Assembly: GCA_023418475.1 (NCBI GenBank)
Contig: JAEZZO010000048.1
Location: 45,115-109,114 of the forward strand
Direction of reading: 5' to 3'
Length of the DNA: 64,000 bases
DNA from: Bacillota bacterium
GTDB lineage: Bacteria > Bacillota > Clostridia > Lachnospirales > Lachnospiraceae
Shown here: positions 55,089-63,946 of the stretch, piece by piece
How positions within the stretch are numbered: position 1 is the stretch's first letter
How the letters are laid out: every line of letters starts with the position of its first letter
Position numbers and translations under genes: made by a program
The notes under the pieces: model-generated
What the model was told of the DNA's origin: nothing
Databases searched by the model: none
What the model saw: only the letters and a program-made list of their open reading frames with translations

Positions 55089-55937
55089 TTATAAATTAAT
55101 TACCAAACCATCATATGAAATATGATACCCGTTCTGAATTGCCAAAGACTGCATCTTTTCATGTGTATCATTCCCTTCATGAGATAGATGCGTAGCATAT
55201 ATCATCGTTGTATCTGTGATCACATCCATTTTTTTTAATTGCTTAATAATCTGCTTTACCTGTCCTGCATCCAGATGTCCACCCGAATTATAACCTTCTC
55301 CATATGTATGGTCTATAATCAGAAGATCCAATTTTATAGACTGTAATGTTTGATAGGTATCTTCCCGAAAAGCAAGTAAGTCTGTGCCATACAAAACAAT
55401 TTTTCCCTGATGCCGGATCAGATAAATTAGTGCCTGCTGATTTGCATCATGCATTGAATCCAGAGCCATAATCGTATAATCTCCAAGAACCACCTTTTCA
55501 GACGGCGCAATTGAGTTAAGTGAAAACTTTAATTTTATCTGAAAGTTGGTATCAAAAATATCTGCATTTGCATCCTCATCTTTTAGCATTTGATTCATAG
55601 CACAAAAAGTCTTTTGGGAAGCTAATACAGTAATGGGGTTCAAATGCTTTGTTGCATATTCCGGATGCCGTGTAATAAAATGCCCCGCATCAAAATGGTC
55701 GGAATGCGCATGTGTTTGTAAAAGGTACTTTATTTTAGATAAATCAATATCGTACTGATAACAGGAATTTATGGAGTCCGGTCCCAGATCAATAAGTAAA
55801 TCATCGTTTATTACAACAGATGCACGTTTTCTAAGATTTTTCCCTTTTAATTTTTTCGCTTCCATGCATATCCTGCAATTACAAAATGGTAGAGGCATTG
55901 CAGTGGCGGCTGCGGTGCCTAAAAATGTTACTCTCAT
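55089..55937 (-). CDS. PhnP-like metallo-beta-lactamase-fold hydrolase
   Basis: A 282-residue phosphodiesterase-type enzyme. FLGTAAATAMPLPFCNCRIC carries the extra zinc-binding cysteines seen in PhnP; THAHSDHFD is the HxHxDH metal motif; LYGTDLL and ATHLSHEGN give the later Asp and His ligands. PhnP cleaves cyclic phosphates in phosphonate use, but no phn genes are nearby. GAGGTGAG precedes the ATG. Confidence 0.85.
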   Translation of the reverse strand: MRVTFLGTAAATAMPLPFCNCRICMEAKKLKGKNLRKRASVVINDDLLIDLGPDSINSCYQYDIDLSKIKYLLQTHAHSDHFDAGHFITRHPEYATKHLNPITVLASQKTFCAMNQMLKDEDANADIFDTNFQIKLKFSLNSIAPSEKVVLGDYTIMALDSMHDANQQALIYLIRHQGKIVLYGTDLLAFREDTYQTLQSIKLDLLIIDHTYGEGYNSGGHLDAGQVKQIIKQLKKMDVITDTTMIYATHLSHEGNDTHEKMQSLAIQNGYHISYDGLVINL

Positions 55938-55986
55938 AAAATCTCACCTCACAAATAGCTAGGGATTCTCATTCTACTGCTTGTGT

Positions 55987-56457
55987 TCACTTAAATACAT
56001 ATCTGGGACCTTCAGCACCCATTATTCCGTTTCGACGAAATCCTGATTTCTCTAGAACTCTTTGTGATGCTTTATTATCCGAATCTGTTTCTGCTTCCAC
56101 ATATTTTACACCGACTTGTTCACTAGCCCATCTGGCCATTGCAGTTACAGCTTCTGTCATATAACCCTGCCCTTCATACTCTTTTTTAATCCCATACCCT
56201 ATTTCAACCCTTCCATTAGCATCTAATCCTTTGAAGCATAAATCGCCGACACTCCTACCTGTTGCATCATTTAATTTCATGTTCCATATAGCATGCCAAA
56301 TTCTTTGCTCAGGATTTTGTTTACATCCGTCAAGCATTTCTGTATAGGCTTGTTTCATATCTGTGTCTAACTCTGCAACAATCAAATTTTCCATTTCACT
56401 ATCTGATAACGGATATATGGTTAAACGCTCAGTTTTTACAATATTCGCTTTTTTCAT
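55987..56457 (-). CDS. GNAT acetyltransferase (RimJ/RimL-like)
   Basis: About 156 residues: KTERLTIYPLSDSEME, RSVGDLCFKGLDANGRVEIG, YGIKKEYEGQGYMTEAVTAM (motif A), and SDNKASQRVLEKSGF (motif B). GGAGA lies 9 nt before ATG 56457. It is the intact parent or sister of the broken copy at 54184-54447. Confidence 0.87.
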   Translation of the reverse strand: MKKANIVKTERLTIYPLSDSEMENLIVAELDTDMKQAYTEMLDGCKQNPEQRIWHAIWNMKLNDATGRSVGDLCFKGLDANGRVEIGYGIKKEYEGQGYMTEAVTAMARWASEQVGVKYVEAETDSDNKASQRVLEKSGFRRNGIMGAEGPRYVFK

Positions 56458-56588
56458 AGTCGATTTCTCCATTCTTTGTTTCTATAAAATCGGATTTTAT
56501 TGATAGTCACTAAATTCAAATCTTATTACTTGATGATTGGCTATAAAACCTTTACCTCGTATATTGATTATACTTTTCTTAACGGAAT

Positions 56589-56801
56589 CTAAGTCAATAA
56601 CAAATCGGCACATTCTTTAACAGTATGTAAACTTGTATCAATGCTTAACTCATATTCAATATTTTTATCTGCAATTTTATCTTGTTTTAAGGATTGATTT
56701 TCACTTCTATCTCCACGTGAAATATTCCGCTGCTTACATATCTCTAACGGGCAGTGGATTTCATTCTTCAATTCGACCAAATCTCCGGTCTCTTTCCGCA
56801 T
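56589..56801 (-). pseudogene. Chloramphenicol phosphotransferase-like C-terminal remnant
   Basis: The frame VELKNEIHCPLEICKQRN, ISRGDRSENQSLKQD, YELSIDTSLHTVKECADLLL matches the end of chloramphenicol 3-O-phosphotransferase-type kinases (CPLE, ARGDR, IDTS, SPEECA landmarks). The P-loop half is missing; the 5' end runs into the uppS 3' end in another frame, so the visible ORF start has no meaning. Confidence 0.65.
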
Positions 56802-57471
56802 ACTTATTAATTGCTTTAATCAATTCATCTTCAGTAAAATCAGGCCAATATACATCGGTAAAATAAAATTCCGTATAGGCCATTTGCCATAGCATAAAAT
56901 TGGATAATCTTTTTTCTCCACCAGTTCGTATGAATAAGTCTGGTTCCGGGATTTCCCCGGTATCAAGATAGGAAGAGAACTCATCAATAGAAATACTTTT
57001 CTTAAGTTCATTTGATAGAAGAATTTTATTAACAGCTCTAACAATTTCATCCTTACCGCCATAATTCACAGCTAATTGAAAATTCAGTCCATCACATTGC
57101 TTTGTTGCTTTTTCAAGCTTCTCAATCACTTGTAAAATATCATCGTCTAATCCCATTCTGTTTCCTATAATTCTTACACGCATATTATTATTAACAGATC
57201 TCTCTATACTATCGGCCAGATACTTTCGAAACAGATTCATGATACCTTCCACTTCATCTTTTGGGCGATCCCAGTTTTCCGTAGAAAAGGCATATATGGT
57301 CAGATATTTTATCCCATATTTATAGGCACTTTCACATATTTTTTCAAGTACTTTTCCGCCTTCTACATGTCCCATTTTTCGCGGCAACATTCTCCTCTTT
57401 GCCCATCTACCATTACCATCCATCATAATAGCAACATGCTTTGGAACTCTATCTTTTGATTTTTCATCCAT
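56761..57471 (-). CDS. uppS: Isoprenyl (undecaprenyl) diphosphate synthase
   Basis: A cis-prenyltransferase, 236 residues: VAIMMDGNGRWAKRR with the catalytic Asp, GHVEGGKVL, YAFSTENWDRP, NYGGKDEIVRA and DLFIRTGGEKRLSNFMLWQ are all intact. It makes the lipid carrier for wall polymers. The usual neighbours frr, cdsA and dxr are absent, so this is probably an extra copy in an accessory region, perhaps conferring resistance or serving a special polymer. Confidence 0.92.
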   Translation of the reverse strand: MDEKSKDRVPKHVAIMMDGNGRWAKRRMLPRKMGHVEGGKVLEKICESAYKYGIKYLTIYAFSTENWDRPKDEVEGIMNLFRKYLADSIERSVNNNMRVRIIGNRMGLDDDILQVIEKLEKATKQCDGLNFQLAVNYGGKDEIVRAVNKILLSNELKKSISIDEFSSYLDTGEIPEPDLFIRTGGEKRLSNFMLWQMAYTEFYFTDVYWPDFTEDELIKAINKYAERDRRFGRIEE

Positions 57472-57617
57472 TGTCTTTCTTTATCTCCATGTTTAAGTGT
57501 TTTTTAAGCTGTCTCATTACGTATTTTGTTCTCATAATCTAAATTATACGTATTATTATATTTCTCGTTTATATTTGATAACTCAAATTTTCTCATCATT
57601 ATTTAGAAGTAGTCTTC

Positions 57618-57771
57618 TCACTTTACAGCAATACTATATATTCGGGAATCCTCTCCATGCATATCTTTTATGATCTGATAGAATGAATAACCGTATTTTT
57701 CATATAATACGGTCTCACCGGTAGATATATAAATCTGTTCGGCTCCAGAGCTTTTAGCGGTTTTATAGTTG
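57618..57771 (-). pseudogene. 3' fragment of an acetyltransferase like that at 51330
   Basis: YKTAKSSGAEQIYISTGETV then LYEKYGYSFYQIIKDMHGED repeats the last ~50 residues of the gene at 51330-51782 with few changes, ending at TGA 57618. The 5' two-thirds are missing. Confidence 0.8.
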
Positions 57772-57790
57772 CATTAACTACTGCATAAGC

Positions 57791-58285
57791 TTATTCTGCA
57801 TATTTCATAAAATATGCGTGCTGTTCATCAATGAGCCTTTTAACTTCGTCAATGTCATCTGCAGTAACATTAGGTATTTCCAATACAAATGCACCACACG
57901 CTGCTTTCATTTCTTCATTGGGGAAGGTATATGTATAGACAAATTTATCGCCCTTACAGAACCCGCATTCACCACATTTTGCCAGGCGGTTGTTACTTGA
58001 CAGAATCCGGTCACGTACAACTTCGACAAATTTATCCGAGTAATTGGTACATGACGAAAAACGCAGTCCAAAAAAAGCATTTTCTCTACCCTCTCGAACA
58101 CCAAACCGAGCTATAACCCTATTATGGGAAAGGTTCGAAAACGTAAGGATATAACCCTTTGTATGTTTCTTCATTGGCGTATAACCCATTTCAATCAACT
58201 TGCTAATGATTGGTTGATAGATCTGTTTCTCTTCGCCGCTTATCATCAAGTAGAACGCCTCAATATGTTTTTCCCATGCTTTCAT
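57791..58285 (-). CDS. Protein of unknown function with a CxxCxxC motif (164 aa)
   Basis: A soluble protein with YLMISGEEKQIYQPIISKLI, ARFGVREGRENAFFGLRFSS, and LAKCGECGFCKG, a compact cysteine cluster likely to bind zinc, followed by YTYTFPNEE. It resembles a family of small Clostridial proteins I cannot name. GGGAGA supports ATG 58285. Confidence 0.55.
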   Translation of the reverse strand: MKAWEKHIEAFYLMISGEEKQIYQPIISKLIEMGYTPMKKHTKGYILTFSNLSHNRVIARFGVREGRENAFFGLRFSSCTNYSDKFVEVVRDRILSSNNRLAKCGECGFCKGDKFVYTYTFPNEEMKAACGAFVLEIPNVTADDIDEVKRLIDEQHAYFMKYAE

Positions 58286-58435
58286 ATAATTTTCTCCCAT
58301 CCTTATAATCCATGTTCTTATTACATTGTTTAATTTACATATTTATACATATGACACATTAATATTTTCTCAGAGAATGTAATTTTTATATTGCAATACG
58401 ATAAATAAAATGGGTAGTTCAATTAATTTACAATT

Positions 58436-59047
58436 TTATCGAATGCGTTGTACAACAATTTTGTTTGACGCATGAGTATGTAATGGAACATCAGGGTGTT
58501 CCTCTTCAAATACATAAGACTTAAATTGAAGAATGTTCCAATCTTTGTATAATTCCTTTATTTCTTCATCAGAAGCCAAGCCGACTGCAAATGGTGCAAT
58601 ATCAGGCGATGCAGGAACTTTATCAGTAAATAACTGTATAATATGAAAACCGCCAATCATAGTATGTTCTTTTGCTGTTAATAAAAATTTATGCCAATTA
58701 TCTTTATTAACAAAGTGAAGCGTTCCAAATGAAAAAATCAAATCATATGCTTTTTGAAAGCTAAATTTGCATAAATCATCTACCCATGCATTAATATTAA
58801 TATCCTCTTTATGAGCCAGCCTCTCCAATTTACTGATTGCGTTTTCTGATAAGTCAAAGGCATCAATATTTGAAAATCCCTGTCTTGCAAGGTATAGAGA
58901 GTTCTTTCCGTCACCACATCCAACATCAAGAACATTCCCCGATTTGTTAAACAGATTTTCATACTCTATTATTGTATCATTAGGCTCTGAACCAAAAGTA
59001 AAAATATCATCCACCTTGTAAGATTCTTCCCAAAATGGTATCTTCAT
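58436..59047 (-). CDS. Class I SAM-dependent methyltransferase (TehB-like)
   Basis: A 203-residue enzyme: PFWEESYKVDDIFTFGSEPN, VLDVGCGDGKNSLYLARQGF (motif I), IDAFDLSENAISKLERLA, and DLIFSFGTLHFV (motif IV). TehB-type enzymes methylate tellurite or other small toxic compounds. GGAGGAA precedes the ATG. Confidence 0.83.
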   Translation of the reverse strand: MKIPFWEESYKVDDIFTFGSEPNDTIIEYENLFNKSGNVLDVGCGDGKNSLYLARQGFSNIDAFDLSENAISKLERLAHKEDININAWVDDLCKFSFQKAYDLIFSFGTLHFVNKDNWHKFLLTAKEHTMIGGFHIIQLFTDKVPASPDIAPFAVGLASDEEIKELYKDWNILQFKSYVFEEEHPDVPLHTHASNKIVVQRIR

Positions 59048-59074
59048 TCTTATTCCTCCTGAATATTGTTGTGT

Positions 59075-59493
59075 TTATGGTGCCACTTTTTCCAGATAGT
59101 TGACCATTATATATTCTTCTTTATTTTCATCAACGATTTCGAAACCGACATTTAAGAACATTTTCAAGGCATAATTTGCTTTCTGTACCGCTAACGATGT
59201 TTTTTTATATCCGATTTTTTTAATAAAGACAGCATTTGTTTCATCATCAATATGACCATAATCATTCATAATTCGCACCCAGACTGCTCCCACAACTTTT
59301 CCATCAACTTCAGTAACGAAACAATAATCATCTTTTTGTTTGCCAAAATCAGAAACATACAGTTGTAGATCAGGTTGATTTATTATGCTTTTTGGCGGTG
59401 CCGCTACTCCCTCTGGAATATAAATCGCCTCATATATAAAATCATTAAGGAGAATATACTCATTTCTCTTGGTTCCCTAATTATGTAATTCAT
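59075..59493 (-). pseudogene. Deleted duplicate of the acetyltransferase at 60897
   Basis: Nearly identical in DNA to 60897-61385 but with a missing base near codon 9, a 68-bp deletion between two GTTTCATCATC direct repeats, and one T lost from a T-run. The last two changes restore frame (68 + 1 = 69), so the end still reads AVQKANYALKMFLNVGFEIV, but motif A (RGYGIGTAM) is gone. It is non-functional as an acetyltransferase. Confidence 0.88.
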
Positions 59494-59504
59494 TTAATTC
59501 CTCC

Positions 59505-59836
59505 GATTTGTTTTTCTAGTATTAGTCTTAATGTCATCTACGTTCTTCATTATTTCATGATATAACATCGTTCCAATTCCTTTATTTCTTGAACCCGGAG
59601 CAACATAAGTGTATATATCTGCTTTATTTTTATCCTTACCCCAAATTCGAAAGGTACTAAACCCTAAGATTCCTGATTTGTCATTATCAAATACAATTAT
59701 TTTATTGCTGGTTATAGTTTACCACTTACATGCTGTAATCAATAATTAAATTCATATCTTCCGTGTCAATAATTAATCCTTGTTTTATTAGATCAGCTAA
59801 TTGATTTTTATCTTCAGTATTATATTCTCGGATCAT
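59505..59836 (-). pseudogene. GNAT acetyltransferase, frameshifted
   Basis: Starts at 59836 with AAGGTGA upstream as MIREYNTEDKNQLADLIKQG then LIIDTEDMNLII, breaks near 59725, and continues in another frame with ILGFSTFRIWGKD and IYTYVAPGSRNKGIGTMLYH (motif A), ending in an unrelated tail. A separate orphan end, LFEICKIEEGWNDLISDLGE, lies at 59935-60015. Confidence 0.7.
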
Positions 59837-60021
59837 TTCTTCACCTTTCTCTGATTTGTTACCCATTTTGTTCCGGCACCTAATAGTTCATTACCTAAGT
59901 GGAAAACAATTACTTCATTCGAATTTATTCACCTAAGTCAGAAATAAGATCATTCCAACCTTCTTCAATTTTACATATTTCGAAAAGGCTGTTATAATTT
60001 ATCGATATTTTTGTTATTTCT

Positions 60022-60636
60022 TTAGAACAGTATATCTTCACAAAAGGTATTAAAGCTATCCATATTTAGTTTATAAGTAAGACCATCGAATATTCCACCT
60101 CTAACGGAACGTATGCCTTTTTTTCTATAGCATTCTTCAAATCCTATTTTTTCAGCTATATGTATCATTCTTTCATTTCCCGACCAAGTTTGTGTAAATA
60201 TTTCATTTTCTTCATGATGAAGTAAATATTTAACAAAAACGCATAATGCTTGATAGGAATATCCTTTTCCTCTAGCAGACCTATCTGGAATATCAATTCC
60301 AACTGCACAGTGTCCTATTTTATCTGTGTAATTATATTCATCATCAATTTTATATGCTGATACCCAACCAATATATTTCTGCCGTTCATCATTAATATCA
60401 ATTTGAAATGTATAACGTTTTTCTTCTTTTGGAATATGTTGATATTTCTCTACCCATTCATACATTTTCTCGACATATCTATCAAATTCATCTTTTTTTT
60501 CGGGTTCTGTCAGCCCATCATATTCCCATGGTGCATCCCATAAATGCCATTCGGTTTCTGCTTTTTCCCAATATATTCTTTTATCTATATCCTTTTCTAT
60601 AAAATCCCTTAAAATAATATCCTTTGTCTTTAGCAT
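60022..60636 (-). CDS. GNAT acetyltransferase (RimJ/RimL-like)
   Basis: A 204-residue Acetyltransf_3-type enzyme: DIILRDFIEKDIDKRIYW, WHLWDAPWEYDG, YIGWVSAYKIDDEY, VGIDIPDRSARGKGYSYQAL (motif A), and HIAEKIGFEECYRKKGIRSV. A GGGGAGAG site lies somewhat far upstream. Relatives are found widely in Firmicutes with unknown substrate. Confidence 0.82.
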   Translation of the reverse strand: MLKTKDIILRDFIEKDIDKRIYWEKAETEWHLWDAPWEYDGLTEPEKKDEFDRYVEKMYEWVEKYQHIPKEEKRYTFQIDINDERQKYIGWVSAYKIDDEYNYTDKIGHCAVGIDIPDRSARGKGYSYQALCVFVKYLLHHEENEIFTQTWSGNERMIHIAEKIGFEECYRKKGIRSVRGGIFDGLTYKLNMDSFNTFCEDILF

Positions 60637-60639
60637 AAG

Positions 60640-60893
60640 TCAGTTCTCTCCCCTTTACCGCTTTCTTAGCCGTACTAACAACCTCAAGCGTTTCGGCATT
60701 TACAGCCTTTATCGTCATATCCTGAGACACCGTATAAATTATTCCGTTATGATAAACAACACTGTATATATTCTTTGTGCACAATCTGATTTTACGGAAC
60801 GGTTGTATACTTAAATTATCCACTTCGATGAGATCACCGGTGACAGTACCGATATATATGCGGTTTTTGATGACACAATGATCCCAATGTTAG
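60640..60893 (-). pseudogene. Beta-propeller protein remnant
   Basis: A frame without a start reads HCVIKNRIYIGTVTGDLIEV, then NIYSVVYHNGIIYTVSQDMT and ETLEVVSTAKKAV, i.e. two or three blade-like repeats (aromatic, short strand, G, strand), then runs into the leader of the next gene. It is a fragment of a larger WD40/PQQ-type propeller. Confidence 0.5.
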
Positions 60894-60896
60894 TGT

Positions 60897-61385
60897 TTAT
60901 GGTGCCACTTTTTCCAGATAGTTGACCATTATATATTCTTCTTCATTTTCGTCAACGATTTCGAAACCGACTTTTAAGTACATTTTAAAGGCATAATTTG
61001 CTTTCTGTACCGCTAACGAAGTTTTTCTATATCCGATTTTTTTTAATAAAGACAGCATTTGTTTCATCATCGCGGTACCAATTCCATACCCACGATATTC
61101 TTTATATAGAGATATGGCAAAGGATGGGGTTTCATCATCAATATGACCATAATCATTCATAATTCGCACCCAGACTGCTCCCACAACTTCTCCATCAACT
61201 TCAGTAACGAAACAATAATCATCTTTTTGTTTGCCAAAATCAGAAACATACAGTTGTAGATCAGGTTGATTTATTATGCTTTTTGGCGGTGCCGCTACTC
61301 CTTCTGGAATATAAATCGCCTCAAATATAAAATCATTAAGGAGAATATACTCGTTTTCTGTTGGCTTCCTAATTATGTAATTCAT
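60897..61385 (-). CDS. GNAT-family N-acetyltransferase
   Basis: A 162-residue enzyme: PTENEYILLNDFIFEAIYIP, VDGEVVGAVWVRIMNDYGHI, LYKEYRGYGIGTAMMKQML (motif A) and ALMOST-standard motif B (NYAFKMYLKVGFEIVDE). ATG 61385 has GGAGG 7 nt upstream. The intact member of a recent duplicate pair with 59075-59493. Confidence 0.86.
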   Translation of the reverse strand: MNYIIRKPTENEYILLNDFIFEAIYIPEGVAAPPKSIINQPDLQLYVSDFGKQKDDYCFVTEVDGEVVGAVWVRIMNDYGHIDDETPSFAISLYKEYRGYGIGTAMMKQMLSLLKKIGYRKTSLAVQKANYAFKMYLKVGFEIVDENEEEYIMVNYLEKVAP

Positions 61386-61439
61386 ATAATTCCTCCGATT
61401 AATCATTTAGTATACTATGGCGAAGTAAGTTAAGCATAT

Positions 61440-62060
61440 AAAGTAGCTAAAGCTGTTTTCCCATGAGCATTAAGCCATTATAAGACCAAACCTTGCTTAT
61501 GATAAAAGTGTTCTGTATAATCCCCTCTGGAGGTAAACCGTATTATTTCTTTAACACCTTCTTTTTCATTCGAATTTCAAACTCTTTAAAAATTCAGAGC
61601 CAAGACCTTGACCACGCAGTATCTGCTCCTGAGCCAATTTCAATACAAATATTGCATTGACCATTCAATTCCAGTTCAGGTAATAATTTACTCCACCATA
61701 TTTTAACACTAACAAGACTTGTTTTCAATGGTTTCACTATGGTGCAATTACTAATAAAGTAGGGCTCATATATCTCATCACATTCCAGTTTAGTGGGCTT
61801 AGTTGAAAATGATTCAGCCGTCTATCTCCATTGGGTTATTGTAAAACCTTTTACCAAAGCTATCCATTTGCCTTATACCTCCCTATTTTTGATTTTGCTA
61901 CGCAATACGCAAAAGAAACAAAGGAATATTATGTCTCACTAACCTCATTAGTGAACTTTTTTTCTTAATTGCATTCCTGCACCAATGTTTTCATCAGGAT
62001 GTATTTAAAGCCAAACTTTTCGTAGATAAGTTCTTTGCTTTTAGCGGCAAATAAACTTTA
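61440..62060 (-). pseudogene. Cluster of gene remnants, mainly acetyltransferase pieces
   Basis: Three pieces can be read. At 61440-61610 LAQEQILRGQGLGSEFLKS is a GNAT motif A with stops after it. At about 61604-61867 a frame with GGGAGG before ATG 61867 begins MDSFGKRFYNNPMEIDG, breaks, and continues KLECDEIYEPYFISNCTIVK then VSVKIWWSKLLPELELNG, unknown. At 61965-62060 KSKELIYEKFGFKYILMKTL is a GNAT motif B end. None is intact. Confidence 0.6.
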
Positions 62061-62104
62061 TCTTTCTATTTATATGGGTCAATATAACTTCTAACCATTC
62101 AATC

Positions 62105-62539
62105 CTATGAAATGTTCATAATAAAATGCACATTTACACCAGCTTCTGAAAATCCAATTTTGTTATGGAATAATCTACTTTCTGTATTTGAGAGGTAACA
62201 GTCTGAAGCAAGCATGGAACAACCACACTCAACCGACCATTTCTTTGCAAATGCAACTAATTCCCGTGCAATCCCACGATTTCGAAATTCAGGCTTTACA
62301 TAAATACCCTCCATGTATCCCACAGGGTGTGAATCCATTTTGCCCTCAACATAATCATTCCTGATTGTCAGACTAATAAAAGCAACATCCATTCCGTCGA
62401 TCTGGTATATGAATTCATTTTTGTATTCTTCATTATTAAATCCATCAAGCATTTCTTTAACTGAAGTATGCGGCCATAATTCATTACAAAGTTCGGCCCA
62501 AATCAATGAATTATTACCTGTAACTTTCATAATTGCCAT
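62105..62539 (-). CDS. Aminoglycoside 6'-N-acetyltransferase-like protein
   Basis: 144 residues, the length of AAC(6')-I. It begins MAIMKVTGNNSLIWAELCNE and carries SHPVGYMEGIYVKPEFRNRG, IARELVAFAKKW and the family-specific SDCYLSNTESRLFHNKIGFS. GGAGGA lies before ATG 62539. AAC(6') enzymes inactivate kanamycin-type drugs; chromosomal relatives sometimes acetylate other amines, so resistance is likely but not certain. Confidence 0.8.
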   Translation of the reverse strand: MAIMKVTGNNSLIWAELCNELWPHTSVKEMLDGFNNEEYKNEFIYQIDGMDVAFISLTIRNDYVEGKMDSHPVGYMEGIYVKPEFRNRGIARELVAFAKKWSVECGCSMLASDCYLSNTESRLFHNKIGFSEAGVNVHFIMNIS

Positions 62540-62745
62540 GTTCTTATCCTCCATAAATTTTATTTTGTATTGTAATATAAAACCTTGTTTGAATTCGCTA
62601 CCGGATTGCATTCAATGATAGGATCTAGTTGTAACAAATGCTTAATTTTGAAGCAATCTTATCGAGGCATCCTCTTTGCTTTTCGTCCCCAGCCATAGCT
62701 TATAAATATGAAGTTATGTCCACTTGCTAAAGACAAGTTAATCTA

Positions 62746-63393
62746 TTATAATGCTTGCCAGTTAATTCGTAATATATTATCCAAATAATTTGCAATCACC
62801 ATTGTTATGTCAAATGAAAGAATGAGAAGGAGTCCGTATGCGCTAAGCGTTCTGAATAGCATTATTTTTTTCATTTTCACAATAATAAATATAAAACAAA
62901 TTACTGATATAAATATTGAAAATAAAGCCGGAATATATATAAGCCATGGCATTCCCAACCTTCCTGCTAATACAACACCTGTTCCGTATTCATCTTCTAT
63001 ATGTACATTTCCTGTTAGTAATGGAGCTAATACTACCCAAAGACATGGTATTAAACGCATTATACTATTGGTTACTGCAAAGGGTAATGCTGCTTGTTTA
63101 ATCCTTCTATTTTGAACATTACAAAAAAGTACAGTAGCAACTATCGCCAGGATCAATGTAATCGGCACTCCAAAATCAAATAAACTATCAGATACCAGAC
63201 TATATTCCTCTCTGAAATTAGTATCCCGCGGATATTTATATATATCACCTACTCGATTAAAACCTGTGCTGCATTCTATACCTCTCAAAGCGTTTGCAAA
63301 ACCATGTCCACATTCATGTAAAAAAATAGATATTAAAAATACAATGATACATACTAAGCACCATTTAAAAATTTTAATAATTCTTGTAGTCAT
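62746..63393 (-). CDS. Membrane zinc metallopeptidase-like protein (M50-like)
   Basis: 215 residues. The first helix contains FLISIFLHECGHGFANALRG with an HExxH zinc motif inside the membrane, as in M50 site-2-type proteases. About four more hydrophobic helices follow, with MPWLIYIPALFSIFISV. A second-site NPDG motif is not obvious, so it may be a distant or inactive member. AAGGAG supports ATG 63393. Substrate unknown. Confidence 0.7.
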   Translation of the reverse strand: MTTRIIKIFKWCLVCIIVFLISIFLHECGHGFANALRGIECSTGFNRVGDIYKYPRDTNFREEYSLVSDSLFDFGVPITLILAIVATVLFCNVQNRRIKQAALPFAVTNSIMRLIPCLWVVLAPLLTGNVHIEDEYGTGVVLAGRLGMPWLIYIPALFSIFISVICFIFIIVKMKKIMLFRTLSAYGLLLILSFDITMVIANYLDNILRINWQAL

Positions 63394-63469
63394 TTTCAAT
63401 TTACTCCTTTCAAATATAAACCTACATAGTACATAGGTAAATGCAAAACGCAAGAATTATATTCATTAT

Positions 63470-63530
63470 ATGCACAGAAAGCACATGTTCTGGAGCGGAA
63501 GGAGCGCTGGAATATCTGCTTTCTGTGTAT
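63470..63530 (-). promoter_or_regulatory. Long hairpin upstream of the M50-like gene
   Basis: CACAGAAAGCA (63473-63483) pairs exactly with TGCTTTCTGTG (63517-63527); three outer pairs (one wobble) extend it to 14 bp. It lies in the leader of the M50-like gene, 77-137 nt from its start, without a T-run. The rest of 63394-63946 shows no gene; GATTCGAATGTCA near 63570 echoes the dispersed repeat arm. Confidence 0.45.
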
Positions 63531-63946
63531 ACAAATTGAACAACTATATTGTTTGGCAATTGCCTAAAAAGATTCGAATGTCATATTCTCACGCTGATTA
63601 TTCAGTACCTAGATTAATATAATCCTGCGCGAGAATTAGACGGCCTCCGGCGGATGAATATGAGTACGTATAATTAGAGTTGTATCAAATATCCTGACTA
63701 CAAAAGGCATTTATGAATTATATTTTATACTATCTTTATATTTACATAATTTATTAATTAATGCTGATTTTTCAGAAAGATTTTGAAGCTGTTTCCCTTT
63801 ATGATCTTGTCAGGGGAAATCAAATCTGCTTTGCTATACTAATCTTCGCTTATTATATAGAGATATGCAATCTCTGTAGTGGTATAATGTAGTTGTAACA
63901 CCTCAACCTAATAGATATAATATCTATCAAGGAAAGAGGTAACCAC

